Shown: positions 1 through 6,745 of the stretch, piece by piece
Layout of the letters: each line of letters starts with the position of its first letter
How positions within the stretch are numbered: the first letter of the stretch is position 1
From: Hydrogenophaga sp.
Lineage (GTDB): Bacteria; Pseudomonadota; Gammaproteobacteria; Burkholderiales; Burkholderiaceae_C
NCBI GenBank assembly: GCA_011390855.1
Contig: JAABRN010000498.1
Coordinates: 1 to 8,639, forward strand
Direction of reading: 5' to 3'
DNA: 8,639 nucleotides
Translations under genes and position numbers: made by a program
The notes under the pieces: model-generated
Told to the model about the DNA's origin: nothing
The model's database searches: none
Seen by the model: the letters and a program-made list of their open reading frames with translations, nothing else

Positions 1-427
1 TCAACCAGGCGAATCAAGGACCCAGGAAGTGCTGATAGCTCTGGAGATCCTTCAGGCTCTCGGCCTCAGGGCGTTCGTGCCGAGTGTGACAGCGTGCCCA
101 GGCTGTGGTCGCACCACCAGCACAACCTTCCAGGAACTGGCCAAGCAGATCGACGACTACCTTCGCCGATCCATGCCGCAGTGGCGAGAGCGCTATCCTG
201 GTGTGGAGAACCTCAAGGTGGCCGTGATGGGTTGCATCGTCAATGGACCGGGCGAAAGCAAACATGCGGATCTTGGTATCAGCTTGCCAGGCACCGGGGA
301 AGCGCCATCTGCGCCGGTCTACATTGATGGCGAGAAGGCCATGACCTTGCGGGGCGAAGCGATCGCTCAGGAATTCCAGCAGATTGTTGAAAACTATATC
401 GAGAAAAGGTTTGGCGCCGCGGCCTGA
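1..427 (+). CDS. ispG: IspG, 4-hydroxy-3-methylbut-2-enyl-diphosphate synthase, C-terminal part (5' end outside window)
   Basis: This is the last 141 codons of IspG (GcpE), a cytoplasmic iron-sulfur enzyme of the MEP isoprenoid pathway that reductively converts MEcPP to HMBPP. The frame is open from base 2 with no stop, so the gene enters from the left edge. The fragment carries the cluster-binding C-terminal domain: CPGCGRT gives two cysteines (codons at 95 and 104), and [10 protein letters not shown] gives the third (codon at 233) with the glutamate seven residues later (codon at 254). This is the three-Cys-plus-Glu ligand pattern of the family. The [11 protein letters not shown] segment between the motifs matches the longer betaproteobacterial type rather than the shorter E. 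coli type. The stop TGA is at 425-427, 56 bases before hisS, the usual neighbour. An apparent ATG-less start near base 29 is only the first GTG after the window edge and is not the gene start. Confidence 0.96.
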   Translation, partial: QPGESRTQEVLIALEILQALGLRAFVPSVTACPGCGRTTSTTFQELAKQIDDYLRRSMPQWRERYPGVENLKVAVMGCIVNGPGESKHADLGISLPGTGEAPSAPVYIDGEKAMTLRGEAIAQEFQQIVENYIEKRFGAAA

Positions 428-483
428 TTCTTGAGCGGGACAGGTGCCCAGCTCGATCCGATCGCGAACAGCCAGCAAAAAAA

Positions 484-1809
484 ATGGCAGAGAAAATCAG
501 TGCCGTCAAAGGCATGAACGACATAGCGCCTCCTGTGTCTGCGCACTGGGAATGGCTGGAAGAAAAGCTGCGTGTTCTGATGGCGAGATATGGGTATCGC
601 AATCTGCGAACGCCCATTGTTGAGCCCACCGCACTTTTCGTGCGTGGCCTGGGGCAGGTCACCGACATTGTCGAAAAGGAGATGTACTCTTTTGAGGACA
701 GGCTCAACGGTGAACAACTGACCCTCCGCCCTGAAAACACCGCAGGCGTGGTGCGGGCCGCGATTGAGCAAGCCCTGACCTACGACGGAGGCAAGCGGCT
801 CTACTACATGGGCCCTATGTTTCGCCATGAGCGCCCCCAAAGAGGCCGCTACCGCCAGTTCCATCAGTTTGGGGCCGAAGCGCTGGGCTTTGCAGGGCCT
901 GATGTGGATGTCGAGTTGATCGTATTGGCCTGTGACCTCTGGGCTGCACTGGGTTTGAACGGTATTTCCCTGGAAATCAACAGCTTGGGGCAACCCACTG
1001 AACGCCAGGCACACCGCGCGGCACTGATCGCCTACCTCGAAGGTCAGGCGGACCGGCTCGACGAGGATGCCCGGCGTCGCCTGCACACCAATCCGCTTCG
1101 TATTCTGGACACCAAAAATCCACAGATGCAGGAGCTCGTGAATCAGGCGCCCCGGCTGATGGATTACCTGGGACAGGCGTCACTTGACCATTTCAACCGG
1201 CTGCGGGTCTTGCTTGATGCTCACGGCATCGAGTACCGCATCAACCCGCGGCTGGTGCGGGGCATGGACTACTACAACCTGTCGGTGTTCGAGTTTGTCA
1301 CCACGCAGCTGGGTTCACAAGGAACGGTGTGTGCAGGTGGCCGCTACGACGGGCTGTTTGAACAGATCGGTGGCAAGTCTGTCCCGGCGGTGGGCTGGGC
1401 GCTGGGCATGGAACGCGTGCTCGAGTTGCTCAAGGAGCAGGGCAAGCTGCCAGACCAGCCGGTGCCGGATGCGTACGCTGTGGTGCCGGATGCGAGCTCC
1501 CTCAGCGTGGTCATGCCTGTGCTCCGCAGCTTGCGTCTTTCTGGCGTCAATGTGCAGATGCACGCCGGCGGCCCAGAGGGAATGGGGAGCATGAAGTCGC
1601 AGTTCAAGAAGGCAGATGCAAGCGGCGCTCGCTTTGCCCTGATCTTTGGGCAAGCGGAGCTTGAGCAAGGCGCGGTGGCGGTCAAGGCGCTGAGGGGCAT
1701 GCGTCCGGAGACAGACCAGGGCGAACCCGTTCAGCAGCTGCTGAAGCCGCTGGCAGAAGTCGAACACTGGGCAGGTGAGCTGAGATGCGACCGCAAGACG
1801 CATTGCTGA
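484..1809 (+). CDS. hisS: Histidine--tRNA ligase (class II aminoacyl-tRNA synthetase)
   Basis: HisS charges tRNA-His with histidine in the cytoplasm using ATP, and acts as a homodimer. The 441-residue product has all class II landmarks. Motif 1 lies around residues 42-70 ([11 protein letters not shown]). Motif 2 contains FRHERPQ, with the ATP-contacting Arg at 114. The histidine-specific HisA loop LVRGMDYY has the catalytic Arg at 259, the same number as in E. coli. AGGRYDGL follows at 284-291, and motif 3 GWALGMER at 304-311. Residues from about 330 form the anticodon-binding domain. The ATG is the only sensible start, because [14 protein letters not shown] aligns with family N-termini, but there is no clear Shine-Dalgarno: an A-tract (477-484) runs into the start codon. 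The protein is slightly longer than the usual 425-430 residues, because of a short polar tail after WAGELR. Downstream, 95 bases separate it from yfgM. Confidence 0.98.
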   Translation: MAEKISAVKGMNDIAPPVSAHWEWLEEKLRVLMARYGYRNLRTPIVEPTALFVRGLGQVTDIVEKEMYSFEDRLNGEQLTLRPENTAGVVRAAIEQALTYDGGKRLYYMGPMFRHERPQRGRYRQFHQFGAEALGFAGPDVDVELIVLACDLWAALGLNGISLEINSLGQPTERQAHRAALIAYLEGQADRLDEDARRRLHTNPLRILDTKNPQMQELVNQAPRLMDYLGQASLDHFNRLRVLLDAHGIEYRINPRLVRGMDYYNLSVFEFVTTQLGSQGTVCAGGRYDGLFEQIGGKSVPAVGWALGMERVLELLKEQGKLPDQPVPDAYAVVPDASSLSVVMPVLRSLRLSGVNVQMHAGGPEGMGSMKSQFKKADASGARFALIFGQAELEQGAVAVKALRGMRPETDQGEPVQQLLKPLAEVEHWAGELRCDRKTHC

Positions 1810-1850
1810 CGGCCCGCGGCGGGAGACATCGGGTCCTATCTCGTGTGTCT

Positions 1851-1880
1851 TTCACTGCATCGACTGCACCCCCCTACAAT
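1851..1880 (+). promoter_or_regulatory. Candidate sigma-70 promoter for yfgM and downstream genes
   Basis: TTCACT (1851-1856, 4 of 6 matches to TTGACA) and TACAAT (1875-1880, 5 of 6 matches to TATAAT) are separated by 18 bases. Transcription would start near 1887, giving a leader of about 18 bases before the yfgM ATG. The 95-base gap between hisS and yfgM is the longest in the window, which fits a promoter here. The assignment rests on sequence resemblance only. Confidence 0.45.
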
Positions 1881-1904
1881 CGCTGACTCTCAACCAAGAT
1901 TCTC

Positions 1905-2573
1905 ATGGCCAAACATCTCGACCTCGAAGAGCAGGAACAACTCGACCAGATCAAACATTTCTGGGCGCAGTATGGCAACGCCATCACCTGGGCGCTCATC
2001 GCCGTATTGGGTTCGTTTGCTGCCTGGAATGGATGGAACTATTGGCAGACCAATCAGGCCATCAAGGCTGCGGCGCTCTACGATGAGGTGCAAGGCTCGG
2101 CACAAGCCGGGGATGTGGATCGACTCAAAAGAGCACTCGGGGAGATGCAGTCAGGCTACGCCAAAACCAGCTACGCGGGTCAATCGGCACTTCTGGCAGC
2201 GCGTTCGTTCCATGACGCTGACCAAAAAGACGCTTCCCGCGAGGCTCTTGAATGGACCGTCACTCATGGCGCCGATCCAGGCTACCAAGCCGTTGCGCGA
2301 TTGCGTCTGGCCAGTCTGGCCTTGGAACTGGGTGAATTCGAGGCGGCCATGGGTTGGCTGAATACGCCGCTACCGCCCGCTTTTGAACCACTTGCCGCAG
2401 ATCGCCGAGGCGATGTACTGCTTGCACAAGGCAAGAGCGAAGAAGCGGTGGTGCAATACCAGACAGCCTGGCGGACCATGGCGGAAGCAACAGAATACCG
2501 GCGATTGGTTGAAGTCAAGCTCGCCTCCCTGGGCGTGGATGTCCTTACCCAGTCAGGGGAGGTGAACCGTTGA
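1905..2573 (+). CDS. yfgM: YfgM family protein, membrane-anchored periplasmic TPR protein (SecYEG/PpiD ancillary subunit)
   Basis: The 222-residue product has the YfgM layout: a short cytoplasmic N-terminus rich in Glu and Gln (MAKHLDLEEQEQ), one transmembrane helix at about residues 25-47 (AITWALIAVLGSFAAW), and a periplasmic domain with helical TPR-like repeats (TPR_21 type) to the end. In E. coli, YfgM binds the chaperone PpiD and sits beside the SecYEG translocon, where it helps hand secreted proteins to periplasmic chaperones; I infer the same role here. The length is close to the E. coli protein (206 residues). The start is fixed by the charged N-terminus ahead of the helix, although no good Shine-Dalgarno precedes the ATG. 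The stop overlaps the bamB start (TTGA), indicating translational coupling with bamB, the same partner as in E. coli. Confidence 0.93.
   Translation: MAKHLDLEEQEQLDQIKHFWAQYGNAITWALIAVLGSFAAWNGWNYWQTNQAIKAAALYDEVQGSAQAGDVDRLKRALGEMQSGYAKTSYAGQSALLAARSFHDADQKDASREALEWTVTHGADPGYQAVARLRLASLALELGEFEAAMGWLNTPLPPAFEPLAADRRGDVLLAQGKSEEAVVQYQTAWRTMAEATEYRRLVEVKLASLGVDVLTQSGEVNR
2555..2564 (+). promoter_or_regulatory. Strong ribosome binding site that fixes the bamB TTG start
   Basis: AGGGGAGGTG lies inside the last codons of yfgM, five bases before the TTG at 2570. It contains GGAGGT, the best anti-Shine-Dalgarno match in the window. The next in-frame ATG (2639) has no such site and would leave a signal peptide without basic residues, so this element decides the start. 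Confidence 0.8.
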
Positions 2574-3733
2574 GCACAGAAAATCTCGTCGTGGTCGACC
2601 CGCAGAAGTCGCTTCTGACGATCGTTCGGCGCTGCCTGATGGCGAGCGGTGCAGCATTGCTGGTGGCATGCTCTTCCGGACCAGACAAGCCGAAGCCCGA
2701 AGCACTTCCCCCTGTGACTGCCTTGATCGGCGTCGAGCAGGCGTGGAGTGCCCAGGTTGGCGATTCGTCGGCATCCGTTGCGCCATACGCCGTGGCCGGT
2801 CGTGTGTACGTGGCTTCGTCTGCTGGTACGGTGGCGGCACTTGATGCGGCCACTGGTCAGGACGTCTGGCGAATCAATCTGGGAACTCCGATTGCTGCTG
2901 GTATCGGTTCTGATGGGGAAACCGCAGCCGTTGTCACCCGTGGCAATGAACTGGTGGCGATCAACAGCGGCAAGGAAATGTGGCGTGTGCGCTTGCCAGC
3001 CCGGACTTTCACAGCGCCCCTGGTGGCTGGAAAAAGGGTGTTTGTGCTGATGGCCGATCGCACGGTAATGGCATTTGATGGCCAGACGGGCATTCGATTG
3101 TGGAGCCAGTCTCGCACGGCTGAGCCCCTGGTACTCAGCCAGGGTGGTGTTCTGCTGGCGGTCGGAGACACTCTGGTTGCAGGGTTGTCTGGGCGCCTGG
3201 TTGGCTTGAATCCCCTCAACGGTTCGGTCCGCTGGGAGGTTCCTGTCGGCACATCCCGGGGAACCAACGAGGTGGAGCGCCTCGTGGACCTTGTTGGTCC
3301 AGCCAGTCGGGTAGGCAACATCGTGTGCGTGCGTGCATACGGTGCGGCCGTGGGCTGTGTGGATACCTTGCGCGGCGCCCCCACGTGGGTCCGTTCGGCG
3401 CAAGGCATTGTGGGGGTCCATGGCGACGAAAACAACGTCTTTGGTATCGAGGCCAGCGGCCGGGTGCAGTCCTGGGTGCGAAGCTCTGGCGAGCCAGCAT
3501 GGAGCTCTGACCGCCTGTTGCATCGCAGCCTGAGCGCGCCCTTGGCAGTGGGACGGGTCGTGGTCGTGGGCGACAGCACCGGAACAGTTCATGTGCTTTC
3601 GCGCGAGGATGGCAGCGAAATGAACAGGCTATCAACCGATGGCTCGCCCGTGATGATGGCCCCTATCATGGCCAACAATGTCCTGGTGGTCCAAACCCGC
3701 AACGGCGGTGTTTATGCCTGGCGTCCGCAATAG
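2570..3733 (+). CDS. bamB: BamB, outer membrane protein assembly lipoprotein (beta-propeller)
   Basis: BamB is a lipoprotein of the BAM complex, which inserts beta-barrel proteins into the outer membrane from the periplasmic side. The 387-residue product (E. coli 392) begins at TTG with a strong ribosome site. It has a basic patch (R20, R21), a short hydrophobic stretch and a lipobox LVAC with the lipidated Cys at 34; Ser at the next position is compatible with outer-membrane sorting. The rest is an eight-bladed PQQ-like propeller. Blade-end tryptophans recur at about residues 100, 138, 178, 222, 273 and 311 in contexts such as DVWRINLG, EMWRVRLP and VRWEVPVG, and the last blade closes with VYAWRPQ at the C-terminus. 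It overlaps yfgM by four bases and precedes der by 51 bases, the conserved order. The long n-region before the hydrophobic core (about 21 residues) is somewhat unusual. Confidence 0.95.
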   Translation: MSTENLVVVDPQKSLLTIVRRCLMASGAALLVACSSGPDKPKPEALPPVTALIGVEQAWSAQVGDSSASVAPYAVAGRVYVASSAGTVAALDAATGQDVWRINLGTPIAAGIGSDGETAAVVTRGNELVAINSGKEMWRVRLPARTFTAPLVAGKRVFVLMADRTVMAFDGQTGIRLWSQSRTAEPLVLSQGGVLLAVGDTLVAGLSGRLVGLNPLNGSVRWEVPVGTSRGTNEVERLVDLVGPASRVGNIVCVRAYGAAVGCVDTLRGAPTWVRSAQGIVGVHGDENNVFGIEASGRVQSWVRSSGEPAWSSDRLLHRSLSAPLAVGRVVVVGDSTGTVHVLSREDGSEMNRLSTDGSPVMMAPIMANNVLVVQTRNGGVYAWRPQ

Positions 3734-3784
3734 TTGCTGATGTGATTCATTGATTGTCGACGTCCTGAACGAAAGCTGTTTGCC

Positions 3785-5119
3785 TTGAAACCCGTCATCG
3801 CCCTGGTGGGCCGCCCCAACGTGGGTAAGTCCACCCTGTTCAATCGCCTGACGAGTTCGCGCGACGCCATCGTGGCCGATTTTGCCGGGCTCACCCGCGA
3901 TCGACACTACGGCAACGGCCGGCTGGGCTCGCGCGAATACATAGTTATCGACACTGGTGGTTTCGAACCCGAGGCCAGCGAGGGCATTTACCGGGAGATG
4001 GCCAAGCAGACCCGTCAAGCGGTGGCCGAGTCGGATGTGGTGGTTTTCGTGGTGGATGCGCGCGCGGGTATCAGCGCCCAGGATCATGAGATTGCCCACT
4101 ACCTGCGCAAGTTGGGAAAGCCGACAGTCCTGGCAGCCAACAAGGCCGAGGGCATGACCCAGGGTCTTCAACTTGTGGAATTCTTTGAGCTGGGCCTGGG
4201 AGAGGTCTTGCCTGTATCCAGTGCCCATGGGCAGGGCGTTCGTTCCATGCTCGAAATGGCACTGGAGCGCATCCCAGGCTTGCCTCCGGAGGACGAGGAT
4301 GAGTCCGAGTCCGATCCTGGTGTGATTCGGCTGGCCGTGGCGGGGCGTCCCAATGTGGGCAAATCCACCTTGATCAATGTCTGGTTGGGAGAGGAGCGTC
4401 TGGTCGCCTTTGACCTTCCCGGCACGACTCGCGACGCCATTTCGGTCCCTTTCGAGCGAGCTGGCCAGAAGTACGAGTTGATCGACACCGCAGGTATCCG
4501 ACGCAAAGGTCGTGTCTTCGAAGCCATCGAAAAGTTTTCGGTGGTCAAGACATTGCAAGCCATTGAAAACGCGCATGTGGTGCTGCTGTTGCTGGATGCC
4601 ACGCAGGGTGTGACCGACCAGGATGCCCATATTGCCGGGTACATTCTGGAGAGCGGCAGAGCAGTGGTGCTCGCCATCAACAAATGGGACGCTGTTGATG
4701 CCTATCAGCGTGAGCAGATTGAACGTCAGATCGAAACAAGGCTCGCTTTCCTGAAGTTCGCTTCACTGCATCTGATTTCAGCTCAAAAACGGCAGGGGTT
4801 GGGGCCGGTGTGGAAATCCATCACGCAGGCCCGTGCATCCGCGATGCGAAAAATGACCACCCCGGTGCTGACACGTTTGTTGTTGGAGGCTGTCGCTTTC
4901 CAGGCGCCTCAACGTTCTGGTATGTTCCGACCCAAAATGCGCTACGCTCATCAAGGTGGCATGAACCCACCCGTGATCGTGATCCATGGCAACTCCCTGG
5001 AAAACGTTCCAGACGCTTACAAGCGATTCCTCGAAGGGCGTTTTCGCAAGGCTTTTGACCTGGTCGGTACACCCTTGCGCATTGAATTCAAGACATCCAC
5101 CAACCCCTACAAGGAATAG
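3785..5119 (+). CDS. der: Der (EngA), tandem-domain GTPase for 50S ribosome assembly
   Basis: Der is an essential GTPase that binds the 50S subunit during its maturation. The 444-residue protein has the hallmark two G domains followed by a KH-like RNA-binding domain. Domain 1 has GRPNVGKS at 9-16, DTGG at 56-59 and NKAE at 119-122. An acidic linker (about 170-182, [13 protein letters not shown]) follows. Domain 2 has GRPNVGKS at 187-194, [14 protein letters not shown] starting at 234, NKWD at 299-302 and a SAQKRQG G5 loop. The KH-like part runs from about 355 to the lysine-rich end (TNPYKE). The start is [19 protein letters not shown] is the family N-terminus exactly, and no in-frame ATG or GTG lies between the bamB stop and this codon. 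The Shine-Dalgarno is weak (GAAAG at 3771-3775). Domain 1 has Glu rather than Asp in the NKxD motif, which I recall in other betaproteobacterial Der proteins. Confidence 0.97.
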   Translation: MKPVIALVGRPNVGKSTLFNRLTSSRDAIVADFAGLTRDRHYGNGRLGSREYIVIDTGGFEPEASEGIYREMAKQTRQAVAESDVVVFVVDARAGISAQDHEIAHYLRKLGKPTVLAANKAEGMTQGLQLVEFFELGLGEVLPVSSAHGQGVRSMLEMALERIPGLPPEDEDESESDPGVIRLAVAGRPNVGKSTLINVWLGEERLVAFDLPGTTRDAISVPFERAGQKYELIDTAGIRRKGRVFEAIEKFSVVKTLQAIENAHVVLLLLDATQGVTDQDAHIAGYILESGRAVVLAINKWDAVDAYQREQIERQIETRLAFLKFASLHLISAQKRQGLGPVWKSITQARASAMRKMTTPVLTRLLLEAVAFQAPQRSGMFRPKMRYAHQGGMNPPVIVIHGNSLENVPDAYKRFLEGRFRKAFDLVGTPLRIEFKTSTNPYKE

Positions 5120-5186
5120 CCTTCTGTGGACAGTGCACCACTTGCTGTGTGGTAAGGTCTAACCCCTAACAACACTCTTTGAACAC

Positions 5187-5190
5187 GGAG
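5187..5190 (+). promoter_or_regulatory. Ribosome binding site that fixes the hfq GTG start
   Basis: GGAG sits six bases before the GTG at 5197. An in-frame TTG at 5179 would extend the protein by six residues (MNTEHI) and would place this GGAG inside the coding region. The Hfq family N-terminus (MSNKGQ-type) matches the GTG start. Confidence 0.8.
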
Positions 5191-5196
5191 CATATC

Positions 5197-5448
5197 GTGA
5201 GCAACAACAAAGGCCAACTCTTGCAAGATCCTTTTCTGAACCAGCTGAGGCGCGAGCACGTCCCCGTGTCGATCTATCTGGTCAACGGGATCAAGTTGCA
5301 AGGGCAGATAGAGTCATTCGACCAGTACGTGGTGCTGCTGCGAAACACGGTGACGCAAATGGTCTACAAGCACGCCATTTCGACCATCGTGCCAGGGCGA
5401 CCCATGCAATTCTCTGCGGCGCCAACAGACGAAGCTCCCGCTTCTTGA
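5197..5448 (+). CDS. hfq: Hfq, RNA chaperone (Sm-like hexamer)
   Basis: Hfq is a ring-shaped hexamer that pairs small regulatory RNAs with target mRNAs and affects their stability and translation. The 83-residue product contains the whole Sm fold. The N-terminal helix is [16 protein letters not shown]10 and D11 correspond to E. coli Q8 and D9. The Sm1 strand region [24 protein letters not shown] has distal-face Y27 and K33. Sm2 YKHAIST has the proximal-face K58 and H59 that bind uridine-rich RNA ends. The rim reads RREH where E. coli has RRER, so one of the three rim arginines is a histidine; I recall this as usual in betaproteobacteria. The C-terminal tail is short (about 17 residues, Ala/Pro/acidic). 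The start is GTG, chosen by ribosome site and family N-terminus. The leader and first codons hold ARN triplets (see findings). The gene lies 77 bases after der. Confidence 0.97.
   Translation: MSNNKGQLLQDPFLNQLRREHVPVSIYLVNGIKLQGQIESFDQYVVLLRNTVTQMVYKHAISTIVPGRPMQFSAAPTDEAPAS
5200..5211 (+). promoter_or_regulatory. Possible Hfq distal-face (ARN)4 site at the hfq start
   Basis: Codons 2-5 of hfq, AGC AAC AAC AAA, are four consecutive A-R-N triplets directly after the start codon; two more (AAC AAC) lie in the leader at 5168-5173. The Hfq distal face binds A-R-N repeats, and E. coli Hfq represses its own mRNA, so this could be an autoregulatory site. The codons also encode a conserved SNNK, so coding constraint alone may explain them. 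Confidence 0.25.
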
Positions 5449-5464
5449 TGCCGCTCCCGAAGCC

Positions 5465-5484
5465 CGCCGGACCTGATTCCGGCG
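5465..5484 (+). other. GC-rich hairpin between hfq and hflX
   Basis: CGCCGG (5465-5470) and CCGGCG (5479-5484) form a perfect six-base-pair stem with an eight-base loop, starting 16 bases after the hfq stop and ending 31 bases before the hflX start. No run of T follows, so it does not look like an intrinsic terminator. It could protect the hfq 3' end or lower hflX expression; the role is inferred. Confidence 0.4.
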
Positions 5485-5515
5485 AATCGGTCACTACGGC
5501 AGCTCTTGGACCGAC

Positions 5516-6700
5516 TTGATTCAGGCAGATCCACTTTCAACCTCCGCGCCCCGAGTCATTCTGGTGGGTGTGGATCTGGGCGCCTCGAATTTTGATGGTG
5601 ACTTGGAGGAGCTGGGGTTGCTGGCCAAAACGGCGGGATACGAAGTTGTCGAGCGCGTCGCTTGCAAGCGACGTGCACCGGATCCGGCATTGTTTGTGGG
5701 TTCGGGCAAAGCCGACGAGATCAAAATGCTGGCGCAATCGACGGGCGCTACCGAAGTGCTATTCGATCAAGCCCTCAGCCCAGCCCAGCAGCGGAACCTC
5801 GAGCGGCACATGGGCATGCCGGTTAACGATCGCATCCTTCTGATACTGGAGATATTTGCCCAACGGGCCAGGAGCCACGAGGGCAAATTGCAGGTTGAAC
5901 TGGCTCGGCTTCAATACCTGTCTACTCGTCTGGTCCGCAGGTGGTCGCACCTGGAGCGCCAAAGTGGCGGTATCGGGATGCGGGGAGGCCCCGGCGAAAC
6001 CCAGATTGAACTTGACCGACGCATGATCGGCGACGCCATCAAGCGGATCAAGGAGCGTCTGGTCAAGGTCAAAAAGCAGCGCGCCACACAGAGACGGCAG
6101 CGTGAGCGCCGGGACGCATTCACGATCTCCCTGGTGGGCTACACCAATGCGGGAAAATCGTCTCTTTTCAATGCACTGGTCAAGGCGCGGGCCTACGCCG
6201 CAGATCAGCTGTTCGCCACCCTGGATACGACCACGCGGCAGCTCTACCTCGGGGAAGCTGGCCGATCGGTTTCCTTGTCGGATACCGTGGGGTTCATTCG
6301 CAACCTGCCGCACGGCCTGGTCGATGCCTTTGCTGCCACGTTGCAGGAATCGATCGACGCCGATTTGCTGTTACATGTGGTCGATGCGTCGAACCCGGCT
6401 TACACGGAGCAAATCGCTGCCGTGCAAGGTGTTCTGAAAGATATTGGTGCGGGTGAGGTTCCCCAGATTCTTGTGTTTAACAAGCTGGACGCGATGCACC
6501 CTGACTCGCTGCCTTTGGCCCTGCAAGATGAGATGGAACTCGACGGTGTATCCACTGATCGGATCTACGTCAGTGCGTTGAACGGGGAGGGGGTGGGTCG
6601 TTTGCGAACGCTGCTTGCGCAGCGGGTGGCGCAATGTTCGGGCACGAATGAAGACAATACCCCGGGGGAGCTCGCCGGTATCGGTGGTGCCCCCTTCTGA
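5516..6700 (+). CDS. hflX: HflX, ribosome-associated GTPase (ribosome-splitting factor)
   Basis: HflX binds the 50S subunit and splits stalled or hibernating 70S ribosomes, notably under heat stress. The 394-residue protein (E. coli 426) has the HflX N-terminal domain (from RVILVGVDLG at residue 13 through FVGSGKADEI and LSPAQQRNLE), the conserved GGPGETQIELDRR segment, and a basic helical stretch (KRIKERLVKVKKQRATQRRQRERR) that forms the coiled region before the G domain. G1 is GYTNAGKS at 208-215, G3 is DTVGF at 256-260, G4 is NKLD at 322-325, and a SALNGEG G5 follows. The TTG start is the first plausible initiator after an in-frame stop at 5474-5476, and it places 12 residues before VILVGVD, close to family lengths. 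Shine-Dalgarno pairing is poor. It lies 67 bases after hfq and 45 before hflK, the standard hfq-hflX-hflK-hflC order. Confidence 0.95.
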   Translation: MIQADPLSTSAPRVILVGVDLGASNFDGDLEELGLLAKTAGYEVVERVACKRRAPDPALFVGSGKADEIKMLAQSTGATEVLFDQALSPAQQRNLERHMGMPVNDRILLILEIFAQRARSHEGKLQVELARLQYLSTRLVRRWSHLERQSGGIGMRGGPGETQIELDRRMIGDAIKRIKERLVKVKKQRATQRRQRERRDAFTISLVGYTNAGKSSLFNALVKARAYAADQLFATLDTTTRQLYLGEAGRSVSLSDTVGFIRNLPHGLVDAFAATLQESIDADLLLHVVDASNPAYTEQIAAVQGVLKDIGAGEVPQILVFNKLDAMHPDSLPLALQDEMELDGVSTDRIYVSALNGEGVGRLRTLLAQRVAQCSGTNEDNTPGELAGIGGAPF

Positions 6701-6745
6701 TTAGGCACAATGTGGTGGTTTTGATTTGAAAGAAGTTGGCAAGAC

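Noticed and set aside
394..1086. A 230-codon minus-strand open frame opposite the hisS 5' half
   Set aside because: It is antisense to the catalytic core of HisS and has no motifs or signals of its own.
1813..1823. CCCG-CGG-CGGG inverted repeat just after the hisS stop as a terminator
   Set aside because: The stem is only four base pairs with a three-base loop and no T-run follows.
2282..3592. A 436-codon open frame on the minus strand across yfgM and bamB
   Set aside because: It is antisense to two well-supported genes. Its translation is rich in His, Arg, Pro and Ser without recognisable motifs, as expected for the reverse of GC-rich codons.
3632..4630. A 332-codon minus-strand open frame opposite der
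   Set aside because: It is a shadow of the Der reading frame. The product has no family resemblance and is covered by a complete, motif-verified gene on the plus strand.
5126..5141. GTGG/CCAC inverted repeat in the der-hfq gap
   Set aside because: Only four base pairs with an eight-base loop, which is expected by chance.
5127..5158. Possible hfq promoter: TGGACA (5127-5132) with TAAGGT (5153-5158)
   Set aside because: The -35 is good (5 of 6), but the -10 matches only 3 of 6 and the spacer is 20 bases. At 16-18 bases there is no acceptable -10.
6683..6711. CACAAT before hflK as a -10 box
   Set aside because: There is no -35-like hexamer at a workable distance, and the gap is only 45 bases inside a conserved operon.
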